Shown here: in pieces, positions 51,638 through 60,480 of the stretch
Layout of the letters: every line of letters begins with the position of its first letter
How positions within the stretch are numbered: position 1 is the stretch's first letter
Source: JAWXBG01 sp044375415
GTDB taxonomy: Bacteria; Bacteroidota; Bacteroidia; Flavobacteriales_D; Sanyastnellaceae
Assembly: GCA_044375415.1 (NCBI GenBank)
Contig: JBILMS010000003.1
Location: 39,051-103,050, forward strand
Direction: 5' to 3'
DNA: 64,000 nucleotides
Notes under the pieces: model-generated
Seen by the model: the letters and a program-made list of their open reading frames with translations, nothing else
Databases searched by the model: none
Told to the model about the DNA's origin: nothing
Position numbers and translations under genes: made by a program

Positions 51638-53602
51638 ATGCTCTTCAACATAAAAGAAACGCTCTGCTTCCTGTATTTACTGGCTTCAAGCGCCGCCTTG
51701 ATGGCTCAGAGTCAGGTTGTTGTTGTTGAAGGTCTGCTCAAAGATCTGAAAAGTGCTACATCAGACAAAATTCGGTGTGAGCTCCATGCCAAACTTGCCG
51801 GCGAATACCTTTTTTCGGTTCCGGATTCGGCTGAATATCATTCTATTAAGGCGTTTAAGTTTGCGGAAGAAATCGAGAATTACGCAATTTTGGCCAAAAT
51901 GTCGAATTTCCGCGGAATTATCCAACTTAATCAGGGTCATTATCTCTCTGCTCTCGAATGGTATCAGAAGGCTCGAACTATTTATTCGCACCAAAACGAT
52001 ATGGATGGAGCCGTAAAGGTTTTAAATAATATTGGTATTATCTATAGTGCCATCGGCGAATTAAATAAGGCCGTTGCATCCTATCTCGAGGCTTATCAAT
52101 ACAACGAAAAGAAGGGAAACAAAGTAGCGGCTTCAACCAATCTCTTCAATATTGCAAGCGCATATATCGAATCGAATCAGTTTGATCTGGCCAGAGGTTA
52201 TGTAACCAAGTTAATAAATCTTCAGGATGGAAATGCTGAACTGGCTCATCCGGAAAGCCTCGAGGCCGAAATTTTGGCGCACGATGGCAAATTGAATGAG
52301 GCTATTGCAAAAGTAGATTCCGCTTTAAGCCATTTTAGAATAAAACCCGATCTCAGTAACGAAGGTTCTATGCTCGTGCTAAAGGGTAAAATAGTTGCTA
52401 AGCAAAATAAGTTCGAAGAGGCTTTGAAATTGTTTCAGAGAGCTGAATTGATTGCGGAAGAAAATGACTTCAATGAAATTATTTTGGCTGTATTGCGAGA
52501 GAAGGCAAAAATTATGGCGGCTATGGGTCAACATGAAAGGGCCTACAATTACCAGTTGCAGTTATATGACGCAAAAGACAGTCTTGCACACATCAATGAT
52601 ATGAATTTGATGGGCGAGATGAATGCTAAGTATGAAGCTGAAAAACGCGACGCAGAGATCGCTCGTCAGGCACAGCAATTACAAACCAAGAACTTTTGGA
52701 TATTCGTAATCGGACTATCTACACTTGCATTGGCCGTTATTATTTTCATGATCTACTTCACTCTTCAAAAGAAAAAGAGACTAAATGGTTTGCTAACTCG
52801 ACAGAACTTTGAAATCAAATCGCAACGACAGAAGATAATTTCCTCGATCAGTTATGCGAAAAGGATTCAACATTCGAGTTTAACAGCTCCCGGAAAGTTG
52901 AAAGAGTATTTTGGTGAATCGTTTATTTTATTTCGACCTAAGGACATTGTGTCTGGCGATTTTTATTGGTTTCGAGAAATAGCCGGAAAAATTTATTTGG
53001 CCGTTGTAGACTGCACAGGGCACGGTGTCCCCGGCGCTTTCATGTCACTGATAGCTTCCGAAAAACTAAACATGGCCGTAGGCGAACTTGGTCTGCGTGA
53101 ACCCGGTGAAATCATTACAGCAGTAAATAAAGAAATTGTACGTTCGCTCGACCAGGAAAACGCCCCTGAAAATGTACAGGATGGACTTGATTTGAGTCTT
53201 TGCGTGATTGACCCTACTAACGGTGAAGTGAAGTTCTCAGGAGCCAACAGTTCTATTCTTCATATTTCAGCCAATGGCGAAGTGGAAGAAATAAAATCTA
53301 TCGCCTTAGGTGTGGGTGGTTCTATGTATGGTAAAATGTATCTCAATGGCTTTAGCTTCGAGACATCGGAGTTTACTTATCGCAAAGGCGACAGCTTGTT
53401 TATGTATTCCGATGGATTTTTTGATCAGTTCGGTGGAATAGATTCCAAGAAATTTAATAAAGGACAGTTTCGTGAAATGCTCCGCGAGTCTACTAAACTT
53501 GGCTTGAACAATGCCCATGATTTTTGCAATAATATCCTCGAACAATGGATGGGTTCTAATTCCCAAACAGACGATATACTTGTGCTCGGTGTTAGGTTAT
53601 AA
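51638..53602 (+). CDS. TPR-transmembrane-PP2C (SpoIIE-type) phosphatase, SiaA-like
   Basis: 654 residues. The signal peptide/anchor (NIKETLCFLYLLASSAALMAQ) is followed by about six TPR units (30-340, e.g. AVKVLNNIGIIYSAIGELNKA), a coiled segment and a membrane helix (FWIFVIGLSTLALAVIIFMIY, about 353-373). The cytoplasmic PP2C/SpoIIE phosphatase domain (about 420-654) has RPKDIVSGDFYWF, VDCTGHGVPGAFMS, LFMYSDGFFDQFGG and SQTDDILVLGVRL, so the metal-binding Asp residues are present. It probably senses a periplasmic signal and dephosphorylates the SiaC-like protein encoded convergently next door. Confidence 0.9.
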   Translation: MLFNIKETLCFLYLLASSAALMAQSQVVVVEGLLKDLKSATSDKIRCELHAKLAGEYLFSVPDSAEYHSIKAFKFAEEIENYAILAKMSNFRGIIQLNQGHYLSALEWYQKARTIYSHQNDMDGAVKVLNNIGIIYSAIGELNKAVASYLEAYQYNEKKGNKVAASTNLFNIASAYIESNQFDLARGYVTKLINLQDGNAELAHPESLEAEILAHDGKLNEAIAKVDSALSHFRIKPDLSNEGSMLVLKGKIVAKQNKFEEALKLFQRAELIAEENDFNEIILAVLREKAKIMAAMGQHERAYNYQLQLYDAKDSLAHINDMNLMGEMNAKYEAEKRDAEIARQAQQLQTKNFWIFVIGLSTLALAVIIFMIYFTLQKKKRLNGLLTRQNFEIKSQRQKIISSISYAKRIQHSSLTAPGKLKEYFGESFILFRPKDIVSGDFYWFREIAGKIYLAVVDCTGHGVPGAFMSLIASEKLNMAVGELGLREPGEIITAVNKEIVRSLDQENAPENVQDGLDLSLCVIDPTNGEVKFSGANSSILHISANGEVEEIKSIALGVGGSMYGKMYLNGFSFETSEFTYRKGDSLFMYSDGFFDQFGGIDSKKFNKGQFREMLRESTKLGLNNAHDFCNNILEQWMGSNSQTDDILVLGVRL

Positions 53603-53673
53603 TAACCTTCGAAAAGCGTTCTTCTCCTATTATTGATTACCTAGTTGTCGGCTTCGAATTTCGCACGACAGTC

Positions 53674-53701
53674 AAAAAAAATGTCGGACAATAGCCCGAC
53701 A
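53674..53701 (-). terminator. Terminator of the siaB-siaC-like operon
   Basis: TGTCGG (53682-53687) pairs with CCGACA (53696-53701). Minus-strand readthrough meets eight T residues (53681-53674). It lies between the convergent phosphatase and siaC-like genes. Confidence 0.8.
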
Positions 53702-53723
53702 CACGATTTGAAATAATAAAATT

Positions 53724-54110
53724 TTACGATTTCCTTTCTACAATTTCGATGCGTAGATCTACTAAACTTTGCAGCTCTGCACCTTTTTCGAGCATGAGTT
53801 CATCGTTGCTGTCGGTGTGCCATTTCACGAGATAGTGTGAACGCGGATCCTGCTGCTCTAATATGGTAAGCATCTTTAAAATGAACCTACCTGATGATGA
53901 ATTGAAATAATCTAAATCGAGATTTACTTCAAGTGGTTTACGCGGATTATCATCTGCAAATTCCCTAATCCACTGAAGAAGGGGTTGGTAAAACTGATAA
54001 GCATTTTCCGGAAACGACCTCCCCGAAATGGTCAAAGTACCACGGCTCAGTTCTGATCTGATTTCCGGAGTATCGTCCGATTTGGGTATGTTGAGATCGA
54101 GTAATGTCAT
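53724..54110 (-). CDS. SiaC-family regulatory phosphoprotein
   Basis: 128 residues (DUF1987/SiaC family). Blocks are LTISGRSFPENAYQFYQPLL (about 26-45) and LDYFNSSSGRFILKML (about 66-81). In Pseudomonas SiaC the threonine in the equivalent N-T/S-S-S turn is phosphorylated by SiaB and dephosphorylated by SiaA. Here Ser71 (in N-S-S-S) is the likely site, by analogy. It lies 10 nt after the SiaB-like kinase gene. No SiaD diguanylate cyclase is nearby, so the output target is unknown. Confidence 0.88.
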   Translation of the reverse strand: MTLLDLNIPKSDDTPEIRSELSRGTLTISGRSFPENAYQFYQPLLQWIREFADDNPRKPLEVNLDLDYFNSSSGRFILKMLTILEQQDPRSHYLVKWHTDSNDELMLEKGAELQSLVDLRIEIVERKS

Positions 54111-54120
54111 TTATCTCTAG

Positions 54121-55275
54121 TTATACGATGACGTCCAGTCCAAAAAAGTGTTGATTCGGACCACGTTCTTCAAATTTAAATTGCATTTTACCTTGACAGG
54201 CCATTGCAACTTCGATAAGCCCTAGACCACTTTTAGATTTGTTCTCAATTTTTAAACTGGCTTTGATGGCCATAAGATGCAAGTTCTTGAGTTCTGCGGG
54301 ACTTAAACGACTTAAAAATTTGAGTTTTTCGTCGAGAAAGGATCTGGCAGAACTTGAAATTATGTTTCCTGCCATCACTCGAATTCGATCGTTTGAATTC
54401 GATAACATAAATGTACCATCTGAATGAGAACAATCGGATTTAGTATGCTTCGCAATGTTTTGCAATAGCTCTATTAGAATATGCCCCACTTTCCTGCCCA
54501 AAATCCCATCGGATTTTGAATCTCTGAAGTTTTGTTCGACCATAGACAGAATAGAAAGAATGGACTTTTGCGAAAGGTCGCCTTTAAAAAATAGCATAAT
54601 GCCATGTCCAAGTAATTTGGCGTGAAGCCAATCGGTATCTTCGATTTTATTGGTGATAATTCCCGCAGTCTTCGACTTTTTATGCAACATCGTTACTTGC
54701 TGGTGGAATCGCGCATATCGCTGATCAAACTCGGAAAAATCGCAGATTAAGTCGTTGCCCGATTTACGTGCCAGTTCGATCAATCCCAATCCGGCTCCTC
54801 CTCGGGTATTAATCTCGTTATTCTTTAATTGATAGAGATACAGTTCCTTTAAGTTCATTCCTTTTAAAGAATTCACACTTTGTACCTGCGCATTCAGAAC
54901 TGAGATTTTATCTCGATTGACAAGATTAACGGAGTTGATCGTAAAATAGTTATCTTGATTTCGGAATGTAAATAAACCGGGTTCAGAACCTCCGGAGCTT
55001 GCCAACTCTTCAGGTTTACCATGCTTGATAATGTTCTGAAAGCATTCTACAAGTAAAAACGAAACTTTGCGATTTATGAGTGGCTGTGTGGGAATAGCAC
55101 CCATAGAAAACTCTGATAGATCAAGTATGTGTGAAGTCAGATTTTCGGCAAAGGGTCCACTATAGCAAAATATGGGATGGCACTCCTCGTATCGCTGAAA
55201 CAGCGAATAGAGAAGAACCAATGAATCCTCCGTAGAATCGGGGACTCTTTGAGGCCGAATATGTGGTAGAGCCAT
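54121..55275 (-). CDS. Tandem-duplicated SiaB-family kinase
   Basis: 384 residues, about twice the usual SiaB length. Two homologous halves (about 1-195 and 205-384) each carry an N-box, E77-CF-QN-II-KH and E269-LL-QN-IA-KH, and a glycine box, GGAGLGLIE (159-167) and SGLGLIE (349-355). Both ATP-binding sites of this GHKL-like fold therefore look intact. SiaB kinases phosphorylate SiaC; the partner gene is 10 nt downstream. It is predicted cytoplasmic. The duplication could give an intramolecular dimer or two separately regulated sites (inferred). Confidence 0.85.
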   Translation of the reverse strand: MALPHIRPQRVPDSTEDSLVLLYSLFQRYEECHPIFCYSGPFAENLTSHILDLSEFSMGAIPTQPLINRKVSFLLVECFQNIIKHGKPEELASSGGSEPGLFTFRNQDNYFTINSVNLVNRDKISVLNAQVQSVNSLKGMNLKELYLYQLKNNEINTRGGAGLGLIELARKSGNDLICDFSEFDQRYARFHQQVTMLHKKSKTAGIITNKIEDTDWLHAKLLGHGIMLFFKGDLSQKSILSILSMVEQNFRDSKSDGILGRKVGHILIELLQNIAKHTKSDCSHSDGTFMLSNSNDRIRVMAGNIISSSARSFLDEKLKFLSRLSPAELKNLHLMAIKASLKIENKSKSGLGLIEVAMACQGKMQFKFEERGPNQHFFGLDVIV

Positions 55276-55383
55276 ATCTTACTTTAAAGGGTTGAGCTAC
55301 CTGAGTTTGCGTATGGAACACAGGGAACCAAAACCTTGTACGGGACATGGGGTCTATCTGTTACAAAACCGATGAATACTAGT

Positions 55384-55689
55384 CTAATGATGCACACCCA
55401 CGACCGAACTTACCAAAGCATGAGCTTCTGCAGCGATGTCTTGAATCCAGGTTTCCTCGATATAATGCAAAACTTTCTCTCCGAGTTTATTTTTAGTCAG
55501 AGTTTCACGCAACTGAAGTAAGATAAGGTCCTGATCATTGTCCGTTGTGAACTTAATCTTTAAATCCATATCGGCTCCATCTTTTACCAAAATATCATCT
55601 TCGAAAAGTGCCTTGGTAACGTGATTTTTCAATTCAGCGATAGGGTGCTTGAGCCCTTCTTCCACAAATTTGATTTGTACTTCGACCAT
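55384..55689 (-). CDS. Small acidic protein, unknown
   Basis: 101 residues starting MVEVQIKFVEEGLKHPIAEL, mixed alpha/beta pattern, no signal peptide or membrane segment. I do not recognise a family. It is on the same strand, 108 bp upstream of the SiaB-like gene with no terminator seen between, so it may be part of that operon. An alternative is an unrelated short gene; coding seems likely from the well-mixed composition and clean ATG. Confidence 0.6.
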   Translation of the reverse strand: MVEVQIKFVEEGLKHPIAELKNHVTKALFEDDILVKDGADMDLKIKFTTDNDQDLILLQLRETLTKNKLGEKVLHYIEETWIQDIAAEAHALVSSVVGVHH

Positions 55690-55921
55690 TGGATTAAGGT
55701 ATTAAGGGTTGATAAATTGAACGACCGGAATATGACCTCCCCCCTATATCACACTACCCTTGCTCACCGAGGTCGTGAAAAGAACGTTTTACTAAACAAT
55801 GTTTAGCCCGAGAAAGATATAAAAAAGAAATGCTCAGGTCAACAGAAATTCAAAAAAACTTTTTGAACAGGTGGAATTCCACTGTTGGTCCACTCTAGAG
55901 GTAGAATTGAGGTCTAGCCTA

Positions 55922-56133
55922 AGCGTTGAAGAAACCTCTCGAAGCCTCACCCCTAAACCCTCTCCAGAGGAGAGGGGGACCTTCATACCCAATGAAATGA
56001 GTAGTTTTCAAATGGTATTTTTCTTGAAATAGCGTATACTTTTCAATTTGCAGAATCGGTTCCCTCTCCTCGTCCTCCTGAGCCTGTCGAAGGATGGAGA
56101 GGGCGGAGGGTGAGGCCTGCGGAGACGAACGCT
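55922..56133. repeat. MITE-like dispersed repeat, copy 2
   Basis: 212 bp with inverted ends AGCGTTGAAG...GCCTCACCC and GGGTGAGGC...AACGCT. It is similar to 11721-11910 in ends and internal order (CCCTCTCC-GAGGAGAGGG, then CAGAATCG, then GGAGAGGGCGGAGGGTGAGGC in parts). An internal CCTGAGCCTGTCGAAGG is absent from copy 1. It fills the gap 55690-56242; nothing else is recognised there. Confidence 0.75.
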
Positions 56134-56242
56134 CTTGATAAGAAAATAGCGAAATAGTATTCACAAGCTAGATAACCAACTTGTTATGGGGAGCGGTAAA
56201 AAACAGCTAATGGATAAAAGGATTTGTTCGTCCACAACAGAT

Positions 56243-57502
56243 TTAATTGTCCGCTTGTAGATTTTCCCAAATGGCCACAACCTCCTGTTTTTCTTTATTC
56301 TCGGCGCCCAAAGATTCAAGTGATCGGAATACTCTTTTCCCGGTTGCGATGACGCTACTTCCACTTTTTTGAATGGACGAAATATGCTTGGACAATTCCT
56401 TTATTGAGACCAAACCAATAACGAAATTGTAGTCAGGGCTTATGTAGCCTTTCGATATCTTATCGAAGTGTATCGCGTCTTTTGTTCTCTCATCGGTGTA
56501 ACGCAGGTAAACTTCTATAAATAGATCACTCCGAGGTGTGGTAGCGCTATTAGATTTGAAGTATGGGTAGACTTTACCTTTTATCAAATCTTGAACGTCG
56601 TTGAAAACGGCTGCTCCGGTGGGTAAAGAACCTGCACCCCGTCCATAGTAGAACTGGGTACCTGCAAACGGTGCATCTATTTCTACAGCGTTAAATTCAT
56701 TTTCCACCCCAAAAAATAGGCTGCCGGAATTCACGAAGTGGGGGAGTACATAAGCAAAAAAATCAGTATGCTCCTGAATCAAAGTAGGGAGAACTTTAAT
56801 TCGAAGATCATTTGAACGGGCGTAAGAAATGTCTGCTTCTTTCAGATTATCAATACCGAAGTTAATTACATCTTCTGTCGACAACAAGACACCAAATGCA
56901 TGTTTTGCCAGAATTACTGTTTTAAATTTTGGATCAAATGCCTGCACATCGTTTGTCGGATCTGTTTCTGCAAAACCTAAATTCTGCGCCTGTTTTAAGG
57001 CTGTTTTGTAATCTAGGTTTTCATTGAATATTTTAGACAAAATGTAATTGCTGGTGCCATTAAAAATACCCTGGACACTGCGCAGTTTTTCCCGACTGAA
57101 ATATTTTTCAATGGTTTGAATGATTGGAATGGCGCCGCAAACAGCTCCTTCATATAAAAGGGGGGTGCCTGTTCGTTTTTGTATTTCCAAAAGCTCGCCA
57201 AGATGTTGGGCCAACATTTTTTTATTCGCGGTTACTACAGGTTTACCCAAAAGCAATGATCTGCGCACTATGTCAAAAGCTTCATCCGCTATATCGATGG
57301 CTTCTACTACAATATCTATCTGTGGATCATTCAATATTTGATCGGTATCAAACACGAAATACTTGAGATCTATGGATCTTTTTTTCGTTGGATTTCTAAC
57401 GGCAATTTTTTCGATGCGCGCTGATTCGTAATTTACTTCTGAGAGTATTTTGTAAAGACCCTGACCAACTTGTCCGAATCCAAACAATCCTATGCGTTTC
57501 AT
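56243..57502 (-). CDS. hom: Homoserine dehydrogenase
   Basis: 419 residues. Reduces aspartate semialdehyde to homoserine. The NAD(P) loop is GLFGFGQVGQGLY (about 4-16). The catalytic region has GIFNGTSNYIL, GFAETDPTNDVQAFDPKFK and the YYGRGAGSLPTGAAV block. It is a stand-alone enzyme, not fused to aspartokinase, and no clear ACT domain is seen at the end. Third gene of metY-metX-hom (9 nt after metX), placed to feed homoserine to MetX. Confidence 0.94.
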   Translation of the reverse strand: MKRIGLFGFGQVGQGLYKILSEVNYESARIEKIAVRNPTKKRSIDLKYFVFDTDQILNDPQIDIVVEAIDIADEAFDIVRRSLLLGKPVVTANKKMLAQHLGELLEIQKRTGTPLLYEGAVCGAIPIIQTIEKYFSREKLRSVQGIFNGTSNYILSKIFNENLDYKTALKQAQNLGFAETDPTNDVQAFDPKFKTVILAKHAFGVLLSTEDVINFGIDNLKEADISYARSNDLRIKVLPTLIQEHTDFFAYVLPHFVNSGSLFFGVENEFNAVEIDAPFAGTQFYYGRGAGSLPTGAAVFNDVQDLIKGKVYPYFKSNSATTPRSDLFIEVYLRYTDERTKDAIHFDKISKGYISPDYNFVIGLVSIKELSKHISSIQKSGSSVIATGKRVFRSLESLGAENKEKQEVVAIWENLQADN

Positions 57503-57511
57503 ATTTTTCTT

Positions 57512-58588
57512 TTAAGTGTGTGTGCTTGGTTGATTTAATGCAATTTTTCTATGGCTGAGTTTGATTTTCCGATTCTGCGATTTGCCGATGAATCGGGCAA
57601 GAACGGTGCTTAATTGTTCGGTTTCTGTGAGAAATCCATCATGTCCGAAGTTGGATTGGATGCAGCAAAACTCCGCTCCCGAAATGAGGTCTGCTAAATG
57701 TTCTTGTTCGATGGGAGGAAACAACAAATCACTTGTTATTCCAATGACGATGGTTCGCGCCGAGAACTTCGAGAGGGCAATCTCTTCGCTAATCCTCGAG
57801 CGAGCAACATTGTGAGTATCCATCGCTTTGGAAAGTGTCCAATAAGTAAAGGCATTAAAACGCTTAACGAGTTTTTCTCCTTGATACTGTTGGTACGCAG
57901 AGGCTCGGAATAAATCAAGTTTGTCGATATCATTGTCTACTTGTGTTTGTCCATATGCATGGTAATGTCGGTAACTGAGCAAGGCAATGGCTCGCGCTGC
58001 CTTTAATCCGGCAAGACCTGCATCAGGTTGGCGAAACTTCCAAGTTTCATCGCTTTCAATAGCCATACGTTGTGCTTCATTGAAGGCAATGCCCCAAGCT
58101 GAATGTCTCGCGTTGGTGGCAATCAGTGCAATGTTCTCAAACAGGCCGGGGCGAGAAATAGCCCATTCGAGTAACTGTTGACCCCCGAGTGAACCACCGA
58201 TACCCAAATAGATTTTTTCAATCCTCAAATGGTTTCGGAGGATCTCATGTGCACCGGAAATGTCGCGAATACTGAGTCTTGGAAAGTCTTGAAAGTAGGG
58301 CTCTCCGGTATTCGGATTTATACTTAATGGACCTGTGCTTCCATAACAACCACCAATAACATTGGCACAGATGATTGTATATTCGGTTGGGTTAAAAAGA
58401 TCTTCATTTCCAAATAGTCCTTTCCACCAATCAAAGACATCGCTGTTTGCCGTAAGCGCATGACATACCCACACTACCGGCTTGCCCGGGGAATCGAGAT
58501 CGCCATACACGTGGTAGGCGATCTCAATTCCCGGCAAGTTTTTTCCGGACTCAAGCGGAAAGAGTTCCTTATGCAAATACTTCTTCAT
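57512..58588 (-). CDS. metX: Homoserine O-acetyltransferase
   Basis: 358-residue alpha/beta hydrolase that activates homoserine by acylation (acetyl expected). The nucleophile elbow is GIGGSLGGQQ (Ser at about 151), the Asp lies in GITSDLLFPP, and the His in NFGHDGFLTE. Its start overlaps the metY 3' end by 20 nt, so translation is probably coupled. Confidence 0.93.
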   Translation of the reverse strand: MKKYLHKELFPLESGKNLPGIEIAYHVYGDLDSPGKPVVWVCHALTANSDVFDWWKGLFGNEDLFNPTEYTIICANVIGGCYGSTGPLSINPNTGEPYFQDFPRLSIRDISGAHEILRNHLRIEKIYLGIGGSLGGQQLLEWAISRPGLFENIALIATNARHSAWGIAFNEAQRMAIESDETWKFRQPDAGLAGLKAARAIALLSYRHYHAYGQTQVDNDIDKLDLFRASAYQQYQGEKLVKRFNAFTYWTLSKAMDTHNVARSRISEEIALSKFSARTIVIGITSDLLFPPIEQEHLADLISGAEFCCIQSNFGHDGFLTETEQLSTVLARFIGKSQNRKIKLSHRKIALNQPSTHT

Positions 58589-59921
58589 TGATTTTTTCTT
58601 TGGTCAAAGGATTTGCCAATTGATCAAATGCTTGTTGTAGATCCGCTTTGATATCTTCTACATGTTCGATTCCCACCGAGAGACGCAATACTCCGGGTTC
58701 TACGCCCGCAGAGCGCTTTTCGCTTTCACTCAATTGCTCGTGTGTGGTTGTTGCAGGATGAATGATGAGCGTTTTTGAATCCCCCACATTAGCCACATGC
58801 GAGATGAGCTGAAGTTTATTTACGACTTCATCTGCGACTTCTTTGCCACCCGCTACTTTGAAAGATAAGACTCCACCAAAGCCATTTTTGAGGTACTTCT
58901 TTGCTAAGCCGTTGTACGGTGATGATGAAAGTCCCGGATAGTTAACGTATTCAATTTGTGGATGCGTTTCCAACCACGACGAGATAGCCAACGCGTTATC
59001 CAAAGTTCGCTGAACACGCAGTGAAAGGGTTTCCAGACCTTGCAGTAACAGAAAGGAGTTGAAGGGTGATTGTGCCGCTCCCCAATCCCGCAAACCCTCT
59101 ACGCGTGCACGTATGATGAACGCAATGTTTGGCAGTCCGAGCGGATTATTTTCGCCAAAAATGTCCCAGAATTTTAAACCATGATAACCTTCACTAGGTT
59201 CTGTAAATTGTGGGAATTTGCCATTGCCCCAGTTGTAATTACCACCGTCGACTATCACACCGCCAATGGTAGTACCATGACCGCCAATCCACTTTGTTGC
59301 ACTTTCTACAACTATGTTTGCTCCGTATTCAAGGGGACGAAAAATATATCCGCCGGCCCCGAATGTATTATCGACAACCAAAGGAAGATCGTAGTTTTTG
59401 GCCAGTTGGGCAATGGCTTCAAAGTCGGGAATATTGAAGCTTGGATTGCCAATCGTTTCAAGGTAGATGGCTTTGGTTTTGGAGTCGATCAATTTTTCGA
59501 ATGATTCCACTTTGTCGCCCTCGGCAAAACGTGCTTCTACACCCAAACGTTTAAAGGCTACTTTGAATTGATTGTACGTTCCACCATAAAGAAATGAGGT
59601 AGATACAAAGTTGTCTCCTGATTGAAGAATGTTGTTGAGTGCGATAAACTGTGCTGCTTGTCCACTTCCTACGGCCAGTGCTCCTACACCGCCTTCGAGC
59701 GCTGCGATGCGTTTTTCGAAGACATCAGTAGTAGGGTTCATGATGCGGGTGTAAATGTTGCCGAATTCGCGTAAGCCAAAAAGATTGGCTGCGTGAGCGG
59801 AGTCTTTAAAACCATAACTGGTAGTCTGATAGATAGGTACAGCGCGGCTTCCGGTGGTTGGATCAATTTCCTGACCCGCATGTAATTGCAATGTTTCGAA
59901 TTTGAGATTCTGTTGTGACAT
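58569..59921 (-). CDS. metY: O-acetylhomoserine sulfhydrylase
   Basis: A 450-residue PLP enzyme that makes homocysteine directly from O-acetylhomoserine and sulfide. The PLP Lys is in ESATKWIGGHG; VDNTFGAGGYIFRPLEYGA and SFLLLQGLETLSLRVQRT are typical of the MetY branch, with the YxxR-type IYTRIMNPTTDVFEKR. First structural gene of the operon, preceded by leader peptides and terminators that suggest attenuation by Cys/Met supply. Confidence 0.94.
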   Translation of the reverse strand: MSQQNLKFETLQLHAGQEIDPTTGSRAVPIYQTTSYGFKDSAHAANLFGLREFGNIYTRIMNPTTDVFEKRIAALEGGVGALAVGSGQAAQFIALNNILQSGDNFVSTSFLYGGTYNQFKVAFKRLGVEARFAEGDKVESFEKLIDSKTKAIYLETIGNPSFNIPDFEAIAQLAKNYDLPLVVDNTFGAGGYIFRPLEYGANIVVESATKWIGGHGTTIGGVIVDGGNYNWGNGKFPQFTEPSEGYHGLKFWDIFGENNPLGLPNIAFIIRARVEGLRDWGAAQSPFNSFLLLQGLETLSLRVQRTLDNALAISSWLETHPQIEYVNYPGLSSSPYNGLAKKYLKNGFGGVLSFKVAGGKEVADEVVNKLQLISHVANVGDSKTLIIHPATTTHEQLSESEKRSAGVEPGVLRLSVGIEHVEDIKADLQQAFDQLANPLTKEKINEEVFA

Positions 59922-59978
59922 TTTGTTTTGTTTTTTAAGTGATGAGTTGTTTCTTTTGTTTTAAATCGGGTGGGACCG

Positions 59979-60018
59979 AAAAAAAAGAAGCCCCTCGGTT
60001 TTATGTTCCGAAGGGCTT
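59979..60018 (-). terminator. Attenuator terminator directly upstream of metY
   Basis: AAGCCCCTCGG (59988-59998) pairs, with one mismatch, with CCGAAGGGCTT (60008-60018). On the minus strand the hairpin is followed by TCTTTTTTTT. It lies 34 bp past the stop of the leader peptide at 60052 and 58 bp before metY, so transcription must read through it to reach metY. Confidence 0.85.
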
Positions 60019-60051
60019 TGCTGTTTTTTTGAGTTTGTATATTGACCGTGG

Positions 60052-60120
60052 TCAACGCATTCGCTCACAACATCGCGCCTTGGAGTAGGGCATGCGACAC
60101 ATGCAACAACATGACATCAT
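60052..60120 (-). CDS. Cys/Met-rich leader peptide A (metY attenuator)
   Basis: A 22-codon frame, MMSCCCMCRM, then PYSKARCCERMR, then TGA. Eleven of 22 residues are Cys (6) or Met (5), far beyond chance. A short palindrome (TTGAC-CGTG-GTCAA, 60042-60055) covers the stop codon, and GCATG...CATGC (60090-60104) lies within the frame, so alternative hairpins are possible. With the terminator at 59979-60018 this is the layout of a ribosome-stalling attenuator. No TAnnTTTG box is seen immediately upstream. Confidence 0.75.
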   Translation of the reverse strand: MMSCCCMCRMPYSKARCCERMR

Positions 60121-60177
60121 TGTGATGTGTGAAGTGGTTTGATTATTTTGTTGATGTATCATCTATTTTGATCAATC

Positions 60178-60370
60178 TTTTTTTACCACAGAGTTCGCAA
60201 AGTATAGCGCAAAGTCCACTAAGGGCGTGTTTACTGCGTATAATCCAACTTTGTTCATGTTCACGTTTTTGTTAAACTAAATCACTTTTTTTTTACCACA
60301 AAGGCTACAAAGTTTAGGGCAAAGCGCGCGGAGTGTGGGTTTGAAGTGCCTATGTCAGCTTTGTAAAAAT
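60178..60370. repeat. Diverged direct repeat between the two attenuators
   Basis: Two imperfect copies (from about 60178 and about 60287, offset 110 bp) share TTTTTTTACCACA-AG, CAAAGT-TAG-GCAAAG and a final CAACTTTGT/CAGCTTTGT block. There is no gene in them. They occupy most of the space between terminator B and leader A. Confidence 0.5.
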
Positions 60371-60423
60371 GCACATTTCAATTAAACGAAATCATTCCCT
60401 TTCTCTTTCCCTTTCCCAAAACC

Positions 60424-60451
60424 GAAAAAGCCCCTCTTTCGGAGGGGCTTT
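60424..60451 (-). terminator. Terminator following leader peptide B
   Basis: A perfect 10-bp stem, AAAGCCCCTC (60427-60436) with GAGGGGCTTT (60442-60451), loop TTTCG. The minus-strand tail is TTTTTC. It sits 29 bp past the stop of leader B. Confidence 0.88.
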
Positions 60452-60480
60452 CTGTATCTGTTGTAAAAATTGTCTGGTTC

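Noticed and set aside
59922..60120. SAM riboswitch upstream of metY
   Set aside because: I could not find the conserved core of SAM-I or SAM-II type aptamers; the Cys/Met-rich frames plus terminators explain the region better.
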